Of a stretch of 64,000 nucleotides of DNA, positions 8,410 through 16,281 are shown one piece after another; positions within the stretch are counted from its first letter, which is position 1, and each line of letters starts with the position of its first letter. Position numbers and translations under genes: made by a program. Source of the stretch: an uncultured Bacilli bacterium (GTDB lineage: Bacteria > Bacillota_I > Bacilli_A > RF39 > UBA660). The DNA is taken from NCBI GenBank assembly GCA_934090735.1, contig CAKOJR010000003.1:1-64000 (forward strand). The letters run 5' to 3'. The notes under the pieces are model-generated. The model made no database searches and was not told the DNA's origin. It saw nothing but the letters and a program-made list of their open reading frames with translations.

Positions 8410-10482
8410 TTAATTTACACTATTTTTCTTAATAATTTCCTCGGCTATAGACTTTGGAACTTCTTCATAGTGATCTTTTTCCATTTGGAAGTTTGCACGT
8501 CCTTGAGTGTTACTTCTTAAGTCAGTCATGTAACCAAACATTTCTGATAATGGAACTAAAGCTGTAATTCTTAAAATGTTACCAATTGATTCTTGACCTA
8601 GTGGTCTACCACGACGAGAAGTTAAGTCTCCCATTACATTACCCATGTATTCTTCTGGAGTATCAACTACTACTTTCATGATTGGTTCTAATAGAACAGC
8701 TTTACATTTTTCTTTAGCAGCTTTAAGTGCTAGGCTTGCAGCTATTTTGAATGCCATTTCTGATGAGTCTACATCATGGTATGAACCGTCAAATAATGTT
8801 GCTTTAACATCTACTACTGGGTATCCAGCGAGGATTCCACCAGCCATAGCTTCTTGTAAGCCTTTGTCTGTTACTGGAATATATTCTCTAGGAACAACTC
8901 CACCAACAACTGCATCAACGAATTCGTATCCTTTTCCAGGATTTGGTTCGAATTTAATCCAAACATGTCCGTATTGTCCACGTCCACCAGATTGTTTAAT
9001 GTATTTACCTTCACAATCAGCAGCTTGTGTGATAGTTTCACGGTAAGCAACTTGTGGTCTACCTTGGTTAACTTCTACACCAAATTCTCTTCTCATTCTA
9101 TCAATAATGATATCTAAGTGTAATTCACCCATACCTGATAGAACAGTTTGTCCTGTTTCTACATCAGTTTTAACTCTTAAAGTTGGGTCTTCTTCAACTA
9201 ATTTTTGAATAGCGATAGCCATTTTGTCTTGATCATTTTTAGATTTAGCCTCGATAGCAATATCGATAACTGGTTCTGGGAATTCCATACCTTTCATTAC
9301 GGCAAATGCTTTTTCATCACAAAGTGTGTCAGCAGTTGTAGTATTTTTTAAACCTACAGCAGCAGCAATTTCACCTGCATAAACTTCAGTAATTTCTTTA
9401 CGTTGGTTAGCATGCATTTGAAGGATACGGCCGATTCTTTCTTTTTCTCCTTTAGTAGAGTTTAAAACATAAGAACCAGCTTTTAGTACACCAGAGTAAA
9501 CTCTGAAGAATGATAGACGTCCAACGAATGGATCAGTCATAATCTTAAATGCTAGAGCAGTAAATGGTTCTGAGTCTGAAGGATGTCTCCAAACGTCGTT
9601 TCCATTTTTGTCAAAGCATTCAATAGCTTCGATATCTGTTGGAGCTGGTAAATAGTCAACAACAGCATCTAGTAATGTACGTGTACCTTTGTTTCCTAGG
9701 GCATCAGCACATAATACTGGGAAGAATTCTACTGCAAGAGTAGCTTTTCTGATTGCTCCTTTTAATTCAGCAACAGAAAGTTCTTCGCCTTCTAAATATT
9801 TTTCCATTAGACTTTCGTCTGATTCAACAACAGCTTCAATTAGAATAGTTCTATATTCTTCAGCTTTTGCTTTCATGTCTTCTGGAATTTCAATTTCATT
9901 TAATTCTTGTTGTTCAGTTCCATCGTAAGCGTATGCTTTCATTTCAACTAAATCAACATATCCAGTGAAATGATCTTCGCTACCGATTGGTAACATAATA
10001 GCAGCTGCGTTAGCACCTAGTCTTTCTTTAATAGTCTTTAAACTATAATAGAAGTCCGCACCCATTTTTTCCATTTTGTTTGCACAAATCATTCTTGGAA
10101 CTTTGTATTCGTTTGCTTGTCTCCAAACTGTTTCAGTTTGTGGTTCAACGCCTGCTTGAGCATCGATTAGAGCAACAGCTCCATCTAATACTCTTAAACT
10201 TCTTTGTACTTCAATTGTGAAGTCTACGTGTCCCGGTGTATCGATAATGTTTAATCTGTAGCCTTTCCAGTGAGCAGTAGTGGCAGCACTAGTAATTGTG
10301 ATACCTCTTTCTTGTTCTTGGGCCATCCAGTCCATTTGTGATTCGCCATCATGTGTTTCACCAATACGGTGAGTAATTCCTGTTAGGAATAAAATTCTTT
10401 CAGTAGTAGTTGTCTTTCCGGCATCGATGTGAGCCATGATACCAATATTTCTTATTTTATCTATAGAAACGTCTCTTGCCAT
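8410..10482 (-). CDS. fusA: Elongation factor G
   Basis: EF-G drives ribosomal translocation. The 690-residue protein has the P-loop AHIDAGKTT at residues 17-25, DTPGHVDFT in switch II, NKMEK as the guanine-specificity motif and the usual domains II-V. It sits 9 bases after rpsG and is preceded by the site GGTAGGTG, as expected for the str operon. Confidence 0.98.
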   Translation of the reverse strand: MARDVSIDKIRNIGIMAHIDAGKTTTTERILFLTGITHRIGETHDGESQMDWMAQEQERGITITSAATTAHWKGYRLNIIDTPGHVDFTIEVQRSLRVLDGAVALIDAQAGVEPQTETVWRQANEYKVPRMICANKMEKMGADFYYSLKTIKERLGANAAAIMLPIGSEDHFTGYVDLVEMKAYAYDGTEQQELNEIEIPEDMKAKAEEYRTILIEAVVESDESLMEKYLEGEELSVAELKGAIRKATLAVEFFPVLCADALGNKGTRTLLDAVVDYLPAPTDIEAIECFDKNGNDVWRHPSDSEPFTALAFKIMTDPFVGRLSFFRVYSGVLKAGSYVLNSTKGEKERIGRILQMHANQRKEITEVYAGEIAAAVGLKNTTTADTLCDEKAFAVMKGMEFPEPVIDIAIEAKSKNDQDKMAIAIQKLVEEDPTLRVKTDVETGQTVLSGMGELHLDIIIDRMRREFGVEVNQGRPQVAYRETITQAADCEGKYIKQSGGRGQYGHVWIKFEPNPGKGYEFVDAVVGGVVPREYIPVTDKGLQEAMAGGILAGYPVVDVKATLFDGSYHDVDSSEMAFKIAASLALKAAKEKCKAVLLEPIMKVVVDTPEEYMGNVMGDLTSRRGRPLGQESIGNILRITALVPLSEMFGYMTDLRSNTQGRANFQMEKDHYEEVPKSIAEEIIKKNSVN

Positions 10483-10491
10483 CTGTTACAC

Positions 10492-10959
10492 CTACCATCT
10501 ATAGTGAGCAAATGCTTTGTTTGCTTCTGCCATTTTGTGAATATCATCACGTTTTTTAACTGCTCCACCGACACCATTTGCAGCATCCATAATTTCTGCA
10601 GCTAATTTATTAGCCATTCCCTTACCTGGACGAAGTCTTGCATAGTTTACAAGCCAACGAAGAGCAAGTGTTTGTTTTCTTGTTTCACTAACTTCAATAG
10701 GAACTTGTACGTTTGATCCACCAACACGGCGTGATTTAACTTCTAAAGATGGACTAATATTTTCCATTGCTTTATTAAAAGTTTCCATTGGGTCAGCTTT
10801 AGTTTGTTCTTTAATAATATCAAATGCTTCATATAAAATCTTTGAAGCAGTACCTCTCTTACCATCGTTCATAACAGCATTGATAAGTTTTGTAACTACT
10901 TTAGAATTATATAAAGGATCTGGTAAAACGTCACGTTTTACTGCACGTCTTTTACGCAT
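10492..10959 (-). CDS. rpsG: 30S ribosomal protein S7
   Basis: 155 residues beginning MRKRRAVKRDVLPDP, with the conserved RRVGGSNVQVPIEV segment. S7 nucleates assembly of the 30S head and in some bacteria represses the str operon. It starts 19 bases after rpsL with an AGGAGG site. Confidence 0.97.
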   Translation of the reverse strand: MRKRRAVKRDVLPDPLYNSKVVTKLINAVMNDGKRGTASKILYEAFDIIKEQTKADPMETFNKAMENISPSLEVKSRRVGGSNVQVPIEVSETRKQTLALRWLVNYARLRPGKGMANKLAAEIMDAANGVGGAVKKRDDIHKMAEANKAFAHYRW

Positions 10960-10978
10960 ATTTTTTCCTCCTTATTTT

Positions 10979-11395
10979 CTATTTAGTTTTAGGTCTTTTT
11001 GCACCGTATTTACTTCTTGATTGTTTACGGTCATTAACACCTTGAGTATCTAGTGTTCCACGAATTACATGATAACGTACACCGATAAGGTCTTTAACAC
11101 GTCCACCACGAATTAGTACTACACTATGTTCTTGTAAGTTGTGTCCTTCACCTGGAATGTAAGTATCAACTTCACGTCCGTTTGATAGTCTAACACGAGC
11201 ATATTTTCTTAATGCTGAGTTTGGCTTTTTAGGTGTTTTAGTACCAACACGAGTACATACACCTCTCATTTGTGGATGATTAGTTTCTGTTGATTTTCTT
11301 TCCATGCTGTTAAATCCAACGTTAAGTACTGGACTCTTTCCTTTTCTTACTTTTGGTTTTCTCTTAGTTTTAACCAATTGATTAATTGTAGGCAT
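10979..11395 (-). CDS. rpsL: 30S ribosomal protein S12
   Basis: 138 residues in the decoding centre. Contains the streptomycin-region motifs TPKKPNSALRK and the loop PGEGHNLQEHS. The start is the ATG before PTINQLVKTKRKPK, with GGGAG 8 bases upstream. An in-frame ATG 8 codons earlier would add residues that S12 proteins do not have and lies inside the leader hairpin. First gene of the str operon. Confidence 0.96.
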   Translation of the reverse strand: MPTINQLVKTKRKPKVRKGKSPVLNVGFNSMERKSTETNHPQMRGVCTRVGTKTPKKPNSALRKYARVRLSNGREVDTYIPGEGHNLQEHSVVLIRGGRVKDLIGVRYHVIRGTLDTQGVNDRKQSRSKYGAKRPKTK

Positions 11396-11416
11396 ATTTT
11401 TAGCTCCCTTCCCATG

Positions 11417-11470
11417 CACACATCCTGGTGTGTTGTATTTCGCTTAAAGTTAAGTCCTATCTGGGATAGA
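11417..11470 (-). promoter_or_regulatory. Structured leader of the rpsL operon
   Basis: Between the promoter and rpsL the transcript can form two hairpins: CTATC/GATAG (11457-11469) and ACACACC-AGGA-TGTGT (11417-11433). Their place suggests a ribosomal-protein leader, but I do not recognise a known class. Confidence 0.4.
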
Positions 11471-11492
11471 ACTTAAAATTAAATGCACAAAT

Positions 11493-11522
11493 AATATATC
11501 ATTTTATTATATTAGTTGTCAA
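11493..11522 (-). promoter_or_regulatory. str operon promoter
   Basis: Perfect TTGACA (complement of 11517-11522), 18-base spacer, TATATT (complement of 11493-11498), about 100 bases upstream of rpsL. Confidence 0.75.
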
Positions 11523-11566
11523 TACAAATATTACAGATTTTTGTTAGTTTTGAGTGTATTTAAAAG

Positions 11567-11585
11567 AAAAAAGCCTTTTGGGCTT
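11567..11585 (-). terminator. Terminator after the ABC permease gene
   Basis: AAGCC-CAAAA-GGCTT followed by a T-run in the minus direction, overlapping the stop codon of the permease gene. Confidence 0.75.
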
Positions 11586-12375
11586 AGTCGATGTTTATTC
11601 CTTTATTAAGTTCGTGTTTACTTATGAGGTAAAGTACTATGATATATATTGTGTAAATTATGATTACTAATAGTAAAAATAATTTTAAAGCGCTATAACT
11701 TATTACTCCTGTGCCTGTAAATAAGGCATTCATGTCTTTATTTGTTAGGCTAATTAAGTAAACTATTAATAGTGATAGTGCTGAGAAAGATATCCAGTAA
11801 ATTCCACTATATAGAACTGATTTGATCACTTTGCCATTATTTGCTTCATGACCTTTGATTATACCTGTAATACCAACCATCAAAATAAAAGTAAACTCTA
11901 GAAATAATATGATAAATAGAATTAATAATATTTTAGTTACTGAACTATTTAATGTGGTTGCTACGATTTGCATACTTTCTTTTAAGTAATTAATTAGTGA
12001 TTTGTTATAAAATGCAATAAAGAAAGAAATTGCTATTATTAGTACTCCGAAAAGCATAGTTATAATGCCAGATAGAACTTTAGATGAAAGGATAGTTTTG
12101 TTTTCAACTGGTAGTGTGTTAGTTAGATAAGCTTCGTCTTTATAAAGATTATTTCTTACTCTAATCCAAGTACGGATTATTCCATTAAATAGAACGTTTA
12201 GCATGCCGGTTATGGTGATGCTTGTTAGGACTGCTTTAATAATACTTGTGATTACGCTTTCATTTAAAAGACTTGTTAGTCTTGTTAGAATAGCAAAGAT
12301 TATGGTTATTGCACTCCAGATGTACTCTACTTTTAAAATCCATTTAATGTCATATTTTAGTAATTTTTTTAACAT
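11584..12375 (-). CDS. ABC-2 type permease, partner of the adjacent ATPase
   Basis: 263 residues with about six hydrophobic helices, and the RNNLYKDEAYLTNTLPV cytoplasmic segment typical of lanti-/stress-export permeases encoded next to YtrB-like ATPases. Its start overlaps the ATPase gene by 7 bases, indicating translational coupling. It probably forms an exporter or membrane stress module with the ATPase. The transported compound cannot be deduced. Confidence 0.8.
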   Translation of the reverse strand: MLKKLLKYDIKWILKVEYIWSAITIIFAILTRLTSLLNESVITSIIKAVLTSITITGMLNVLFNGIIRTWIRVRNNLYKDEAYLTNTLPVENKTILSSKVLSGIITMLFGVLIIAISFFIAFYNKSLINYLKESMQIVATTLNSSVTKILLILFIILFLEFTFILMVGITGIIKGHEANNGKVIKSVLYSGIYWISFSALSLLIVYLISLTNKDMNALFTGTGVISYSALKLFLLLVIIIYTIYIIVLYLISKHELNKGINID

Positions 12376-13064
12376 TTGAACATCCTCCTAAAGATTTCGT
12401 CAATGCTGGCGTTTTCTTTATTTCTTAGTTCATCGGCATCACTAGTAAGTTTGATTTCACCTTTATCTATGAAAATTACTTCGTCAAGGATTCTTTCAAT
12501 GTCAGATATTAAGTGAGTCGAGATAATAATGCTTGCTCCTTCGTTAAAGTTCGTTAGGATAGTATCAAGAATGTAATCTCTTGTAGCGGGATCTACGCCG
12601 CCTAGTGGTTCATCTAGAATGTATAGGTCTGCTTTTCTACTCATAACTAGAACTAGTTGAACTTTTTCTTGCATACCTTTACTCATTTTTATTATTTTTT
12701 GATTTTCGTCTAAGTCTAATTTATTTAGTAAGTCTTTGGCTTTGGTAATGTCGAAGTTAGTGTAGAATTCTTTAAAAAAGTTTAAAGTTTCTTTGATAGT
12801 CATACTTTTATCAAGGTATGTTCTTTCTGGTAAGTAAGCTATTTTAAGTTTGCTTTGTGGGCCTATTTTTTCTCCTTCAAAGATTATTTCGCCTTCAGTT
12901 GGTGTAAGAAGCCCGTTAATTAATTTAATTAAAGTTGTTTTACCAGTTCCATTTTTTCCTAACAATCCAATTATTTTGCCACGTGGAACTGTTAAGTTAA
13001 TATTTTTAAGTACTTTTTTTTCTCCATAATTTTTATAGAGTTTTTTTATTTCAAGTAATTCCAT
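12369..13064 (-). CDS. ABC transporter ATP-binding protein (YtrB-like)
   Basis: 231 residues with Walker A GKNGTGKTTLI, a signature motif MSKGMQEKVQL in place of the usual LSGGQ, Walker B ADLYILDEPLGGVDP and the H-loop STHLISD. Family members carry out ATP hydrolysis for small heteromeric membrane transporters. The gene is 2 bases downstream of a GntR-type repressor gene and overlaps the permease gene, giving a repressor-ATPase-permease operon like B. subtilis ytrAB. Confidence 0.9.
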   Translation of the reverse strand: MELLEIKKLYKNYGEKKVLKNINLTVPRGKIIGLLGKNGTGKTTLIKLINGLLTPTEGEIIFEGEKIGPQSKLKIAYLPERTYLDKSMTIKETLNFFKEFYTNFDITKAKDLLNKLDLDENQKIIKMSKGMQEKVQLVLVMSRKADLYILDEPLGGVDPATRDYILDTILTNFNEGASIIISTHLISDIERILDEVIFIDKGEIKLTSDADELRNKENASIDEIFRRMFKC

Positions 13065-13066
13065 TT

Positions 13067-13414
13067 TTATTTTATCCTTTCCTTTATTTCTTGTTTAGTA
13101 ATACCTAAGGAAATCATTTCGGATAAGTAGTTTTTGGTTAAGCTATCTGCATATTCATTTTTTATTTTATTTATTATTTTTGCATCTTCAGTAACAAATT
13201 TTCCATTTGTTCTTTCTGTCTTAATTAGTCCTTCTTCTTCTAATTCAATTAGTGCTTTTTGCATAGTGTTTGGGTTAACTTTGTAAGTTAAAGCAAGCTC
13301 ACGAACTGATGGAATACGCGCACCGGGAGTTAGTTTTCCAGAAATTATTTGTTTTTTTATTTCATTTACTATTTGTAAATAAATGGGTACTGAATTATTA
13401 AAAACTGCATCCAT
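13067..13414 (-). CDS. GntR family repressor, YtrA subfamily
   Basis: 115 residues. An N-terminal winged helix-turn-helix (PIYLQIVNEIKKQIISGKL, RIPSVRELALTYKVNPNTMQKAL) is followed only by a short helical dimerisation tail, which is the YtrA layout rather than the larger effector-binding GntR forms. It heads the operon of the ATPase and permease. A perfect palindrome lies on its promoter, so autorepression released by a membrane-active ligand is likely by analogy with YtrA. The start ATG has an AGAAGGAG site. Confidence 0.92.
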   Translation of the reverse strand: MDAVFNNSVPIYLQIVNEIKKQIISGKLTPGARIPSVRELALTYKVNPNTMQKALIELEEEGLIKTERTNGKFVTEDAKIINKIKNEYADSLTKNYLSEMISLGITKQEIKERIK

Positions 13415-13429
13415 GATTTCTCCTTCTAA

Positions 13430-13451
13430 TTGTATTACTTAACTAATACAA
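13430..13451 (-). promoter_or_regulatory. Probable operator of the YtrA-like repressor
   Basis: Perfect inverted repeat TTGTATTA-6-TAATACAA placed directly downstream of, and touching, the -10 box of the repressor gene's promoter. The position covers the transcription start, as expected for autorepression. Confidence 0.75.
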
Positions 13452-13479
13452 TAATACATTTATATTATATTTTTGTCAA
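13451..13479 (-). promoter_or_regulatory. Promoter of the YtrA-like operon
   Basis: Perfect TTGACA (complement of 13474-13479), 17-base spacer, TATTAT (complement of 13451-13456), 37 bases before the start codon. Confidence 0.8.
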
Positions 13480-13480
13480 G

Positions 13481-13506
13481 AAAAAAAGTTACAGGATAGT
13501 AACTTT
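13481..13506 (-). terminator. Terminator of the pilin-like/lipoprotein operon
   Basis: AAAGTTAC / GTAACTTT 8-bp stem with a 6-base loop and a T-run, overlapping the stop codon of the lipoprotein gene and lying 2 bases from the next promoter. Confidence 0.8.
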
Positions 13507-13930
13507 AGCATCTATCTGTACATGTTTGAGGATAGATTTCATCTATTAATGTGGTAAGGCTATCTTTAGTTATTTCGGTTAGCGTGGTTATTTTTTTGCC
13601 ATTTTGATATGCGATGATAATTGGCATGTTTGTTACTTCAAAATTTTTTAAAACCTCTTCTTTGTTTGAATCATCTACTTTAAGATAATATGCTTTATTA
13701 ATAGATTTTTTTTCGAGTGATTCTAAAAATATTTGGGCTTCATTAATATTATCTTTACTAGCAACAAAGATAATTCCAGTATCACTTGACACTTTTTCTA
13801 GACTTTCTAAATTAACTTCGTCAATGATTTCATTTTCTAATTTAAAGTCTTTTGCAAATGTGTTTTGTTCTTTTTGGGTGCAAGCAGTAATAAATAATAT
13901 GCAAGCAAATAACAAGATGATTTTTTTCAT
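13505..13930 (-). CDS. Thioredoxin-fold lipoprotein lacking the CxxC site
   Basis: 141 residues. A lipoprotein signal peptide with lipobox FITAC anchors it outside the membrane. The later sequence follows a thioredoxin fold: a central strand GIIFVASKDN, then LKVDDSNKEEVLKNFEVTNMPIIIAYQNGKK with the cis-proline segment NMP. The usual CxxC after the first strand is replaced by SKDN, so it should be redox-inactive. A separate pair of cysteines occurs at the extreme C-terminus (CTDRC). It overlaps the preceding gene by 4 bases and is the last gene of a three-gene operon. Confidence 0.7.
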   Translation of the reverse strand: MKKIILLFACILFITACTQKEQNTFAKDFKLENEIIDEVNLESLEKVSSDTGIIFVASKDNINEAQIFLESLEKKSINKAYYLKVDDSNKEEVLKNFEVTNMPIIIAYQNGKKITTLTEITKDSLTTLIDEIYPQTCTDRC

Positions 13931-14277
13931 TTTTCTACCTTACTTTCATCGAAATTTCTTGTTGTATATTTATCGCATTTAATATATGCTTTGTAATCAA
14001 ATGTTGCAATATTTCTTTTTATGAATACGTATCCATCACATTTATGTTCATTTTCTTTAATAAGTTCTGCTTCTAATAGTTTTTTATAGCTTACAGTTGT
14101 TTGACTTGATGGCATTTCGTTTATATATTGGCCCATGTAACTTTGAGCAGCAACAACTAATTCTTTTTCTATTTCTGTGTATGGAGCATTTTGATTTTTA
14201 ATTTTAATACCAATAAATGTTAAACCACCTACCATAATTACGGCAATTGTTATCCAAACATATAGTATTTTTTTCAT
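13927..14277 (-). CDS. Small membrane-anchored protein, possibly pilin-like
   Basis: 116 residues: an N-terminal hydrophobic helix (residues 5-26, YVWITIAVIMVGGLTFIGI) that continues into an amphipathic helix (EIEKELVVAAQSYMGQY) and then a small globular part with YKKLLEAELI and a CDGYVFIK strand with a second Cys. This layout resembles type IV pseudopilins of low-GC Gram-positives, but no prepilin peptidase site precedes the helix, so I treat the similarity as structural only. It overlaps the 52-residue gene upstream and the lipoprotein gene downstream by 3-4 bases. Confidence 0.6.
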   Translation of the reverse strand: MKKILYVWITIAVIMVGGLTFIGIKIKNQNAPYTEIEKELVVAAQSYMGQYINEMPSSQTTVSYKKLLEAELIKENEHKCDGYVFIKRNIATFDYKAYIKCDKYTTRNFDESKVEK

Positions 14278-14432
14278 CTTCCTACCTCCGTATAATTTCC
14301 AGATGGGTATTTGTTATCAAAGCTATCATAGAAATGATATATTAGGTATATTGCTACTAGGAAAAAGCAAAATAAGATTCCCATAAGAAAGAACATTGCT
14401 CTAAAGCCCCAGCCTTTATTGTTTAGTTTCAT
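14274..14432 (-). CDS. 52-residue membrane protein with prepilin-like N-terminus
   Basis: An open frame from ATG 14430-14432 to TGA 14274-14276, which overlaps the next start as ATGA. It has a weak upstream AGAGGTAG site. The protein starts MKLNNKGWGFRAMFFLMG and continues through one transmembrane helix to about residue 33. NNKG followed by an aromatic residue and a hydrophobic helix recalls the class III/IV prepilin cleavage region, although the Glu at +5 is missing. It heads the operon with the 116-residue protein and the lipoprotein. Function unknown. Confidence 0.6.
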   Translation of the reverse strand: MKLNNKGWGFRAMFFLMGILFCFFLVAIYLIYHFYDSFDNKYPSGNYTEVGR

Positions 14433-14485
14433 AAATATCTACCTCTTGTTTTTAATTATAGTATATTTTTTATTTTTTGCCAAGA

Positions 14486-14507
14486 AAAAAACCTCAAATG
14501 AGGTTTT
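14486..14507 (-). terminator. Terminator after rplL
   Basis: AAAACCTCA-TT-TGAGGTTTT followed by a T-run, directly after the rplL stop. Confidence 0.88.
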
Positions 14508-14509
14508 AA

Positions 14510-14875
14510 TTAAGCTAGTTCGATAGTAGCTCCAGCTTCTTCTAATTTAGCTTTGATTTCATTAGCTTCGTCACTTGAAATGTTTTCTTTGATGTTTCCA
14601 CCATTGTCAGCTAAAGCTTTAGCTTCAACTAATCCTAAACCAGTGATTTCACGGATAGCTTTAATTACAGCAATTTTAGTAGCTCCAGCTTCTTTTAATA
14701 CAACAGTCTTTGTTGAAGGGCCTTCTTCTGCAGCAGCAGCAGGAGCAGCAGCAACAGCAACAGCTGATGGGTCTACACCAAATTCCTCCTTCATAGCGTC
14801 AACTAATTCTTTAACTTCAAGAATAGTCATTTCTTTTAAAGCACTAATAAAATCTTCTTTGTTTAATTTTGCCAT
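14510..14875 (-). CDS. rplL: 50S ribosomal protein L7/L12
   Basis: 121 residues: N-terminal dimerisation helices, an Ala-rich hinge (AVAVAAAPAAAAEEGP) and the C-terminal factor-binding domain (KTVVLKEAGATKIAVIKAIR). It forms the ribosomal stalk with L10. MAKLNKEDF is the natural start, with AAAGGAA upstream; a TTG two codons earlier is unlikely. Follows rplJ in a two-gene operon. Confidence 0.97.
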   Translation of the reverse strand: MAKLNKEDFISALKEMTILEVKELVDAMKEEFGVDPSAVAVAAAPAAAAEEGPSTKTVVLKEAGATKIAVIKAIREITGLGLVEAKALADNGGNIKENISSDEANEIKAKLEEAGATIELA

Positions 14876-14897
14876 TTTCAATCATTTCCTTTCTTTT

Positions 14898-15392
14898 CTA
14901 CTTTTCTTCTTTTGCTTCAGCATATAAGTTTAATGCTATAGATAGATTTTTTACGTGTTCTATCATACCACCTGCAAGCATTGTAAGTAAGCCTTCCATA
15001 GATGGAATAGATGCATATTCGTTAATTACGCTTTGGTCAACTACTTTACCGTCGATTACACCAGAAATAATATTAACGTTCTTATGATCTTTACCAAAGT
15101 TGCTAAGTACCTTAATTGGTTCAAGTAATTTTTCACCAAATAGGATAGCGTTTGGTCCTTCTAAGTAAGTGTCTAAATCTAGATTAAGTTCATCTGCAGC
15201 ACGTTTAACTAAAGTGTTTTTGTAAACTTTAATTTCACCATCAGCATCTTTAAGGTTTTTACGAAGTTCAGATAGGTCGCTAACTGTTAAACCTTGGTAT
15301 GAAAATAATACTACTGATTCAGAATTTTTAAACTTTTCTGTTATCTCGTTAACTATTTCTTTTTTTAAGTTAAGATTTTTTTCACTTGCCAT
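14898..15392 (-). CDS. rplJ: 50S ribosomal protein L10
   Basis: 164 residues beginning MASEKNLNLKKEIVNEI, with the conserved VLFSYQGLTVSDLSELR segment. L10 holds L7/L12 dimers on the 50S. The start is set by AAAGGAGG 5 bases upstream; a more distant in-frame ATG would fall within the leader's terminator. It is preceded by an L10-type leader and a strong promoter. Confidence 0.96.
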   Translation of the reverse strand: MASEKNLNLKKEIVNEITEKFKNSESVVLFSYQGLTVSDLSELRKNLKDADGEIKVYKNTLVKRAADELNLDLDTYLEGPNAILFGEKLLEPIKVLSNFGKDHKNVNIISGVIDGKVVDQSVINEYASIPSMEGLLTMLAGGMIEHVKNLSIALNLYAEAKEEK

Positions 15393-15416
15393 ATTTTCCT
15401 CCTTTATATTTTTTAT

Positions 15417-15520
15417 AAAAAAACTTTCCATACGGAAAGCAATCAGAGTTTAGATTTAACTTTCCTCGGTAGGATTATTAAGCATTTGCCCCTACTGTCT
15501 ACGGCAAAAAGTTTTTTTAA
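15417..15520 (-). ncRNA. L10 leader RNA with an intrinsic-terminator attenuator
   Basis: The untranslated leader before rplJ follows the Firmicute L10 leader plan. An upstream structured part (GCCGTAGACAGTAGGGGC) is followed by a hairpin GCTTTCC-GTAT-GGAAAG with a T-run (15417-15440), which is an intrinsic terminator ahead of rplJ. An upstream segment CCGAGGAAAGTT (about 15459-15470) is complementary to the 5' half of that hairpin and can act as antiterminator. Binding of L10(L12)4 would favour termination. The class is recognised from position and arrangement; covariance was not tested. Confidence 0.75.
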
Positions 15521-15527
15521 CGAATTT

Positions 15528-15556
15528 ATTATATTACATTAACAATTATTTGTCAA
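15528..15556 (-). promoter_or_regulatory. rplJ-rplL promoter
   Basis: Perfect TTGACA (15551-15556 complement), 17-base spacer, perfect TATAAT (15528-15533 complement). The -35 lies inside the last codons of rplA. Confidence 0.88.
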
Positions 15557-16244
15557 AAGAATTTAAATCAATTTTAATTCCAGGACCCATTGTTGTACAA
15601 ATAGAAATACTCTTAACGAATTTTCCTTTTACAGTTGTAGGTTTTGATTTGATAATTGTGTTAATGAAATATGTTAAGTTTTCTGATAAAGCTTTTTCAT
15701 CAAATGATACTTTACCAATGATACCATGTACATTTCCTAAAGAGTCTGCACGGTATTCAACCATACCTTTTTTAATATCAGTAATAGTTTTTGCTGGAGT
15801 AGTTGTAACTGTTCCAGTTTTAGGGTTTGGCATTAAGCCTTTAGGTCCTAAAACCTTACCAATTTTACCTAATGCAGGCATCATTTCTGGAGTTGCTACG
15901 ATTGTATCATAATCGAACCAATTTTCATTAGCGATTTTGTCGATTAAATCAGTGTCACCAACGAAGTCAGCTCCTGCTTCTTTTGCTTCAGCAGCTGCTG
16001 CACCTTTAGCTAGTACTAAAATCTTTTTAGATTTACCAGTACCGTTTGGTAATACGATAGAACCTCTTAATTGTTGATCAGATTTTTTAGTATCAATGTT
16101 AAGGTTCATTGCAACTTCAACAGAACTATCAAACTTAGTAATACTTGTTTCTTTTACTAATTTTACTGCTTCTTCAACGCCGTAAGCTTTATTCTTTTCG
16201 ACTTTGTTAGAAGCTTCCACGTATTTTTTTCCTAGTTTTCTCAT
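15546..16244 (-). CDS. rplA: 50S ribosomal protein L1
   Basis: 232 residues with the L1 signature segments PNGTGKSKKILVLAKG and GPKGLMPNPKTGTV. L1 binds the 23S stalk and commonly represses its own operon. It follows rplK by 37 bases with a GGAGGG site. The end of its coding sequence carries the promoter of rplJ. Confidence 0.97.
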   Translation of the reverse strand: MRKLGKKYVEASNKVEKNKAYGVEEAVKLVKETSITKFDSSVEVAMNLNIDTKKSDQQLRGSIVLPNGTGKSKKILVLAKGAAAAEAKEAGADFVGDTDLIDKIANENWFDYDTIVATPEMMPALGKIGKVLGPKGLMPNPKTGTVTTTPAKTITDIKKGMVEYRADSLGNVHGIIGKVSFDEKALSENLTYFINTIIKSKPTTVKGKFVKSISICTTMGPGIKIDLNSFDK

Positions 16245-16281
16245 TTATTTTCCCTCCAATCGTGGTAGATTTGCGGATAAA

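Noticed and set aside
8645..9046. 133-codon open frame opposite fusA
   Set aside because: It lies fully antisense to conserved EF-G coding sequence, has no ribosome site and no known motif.
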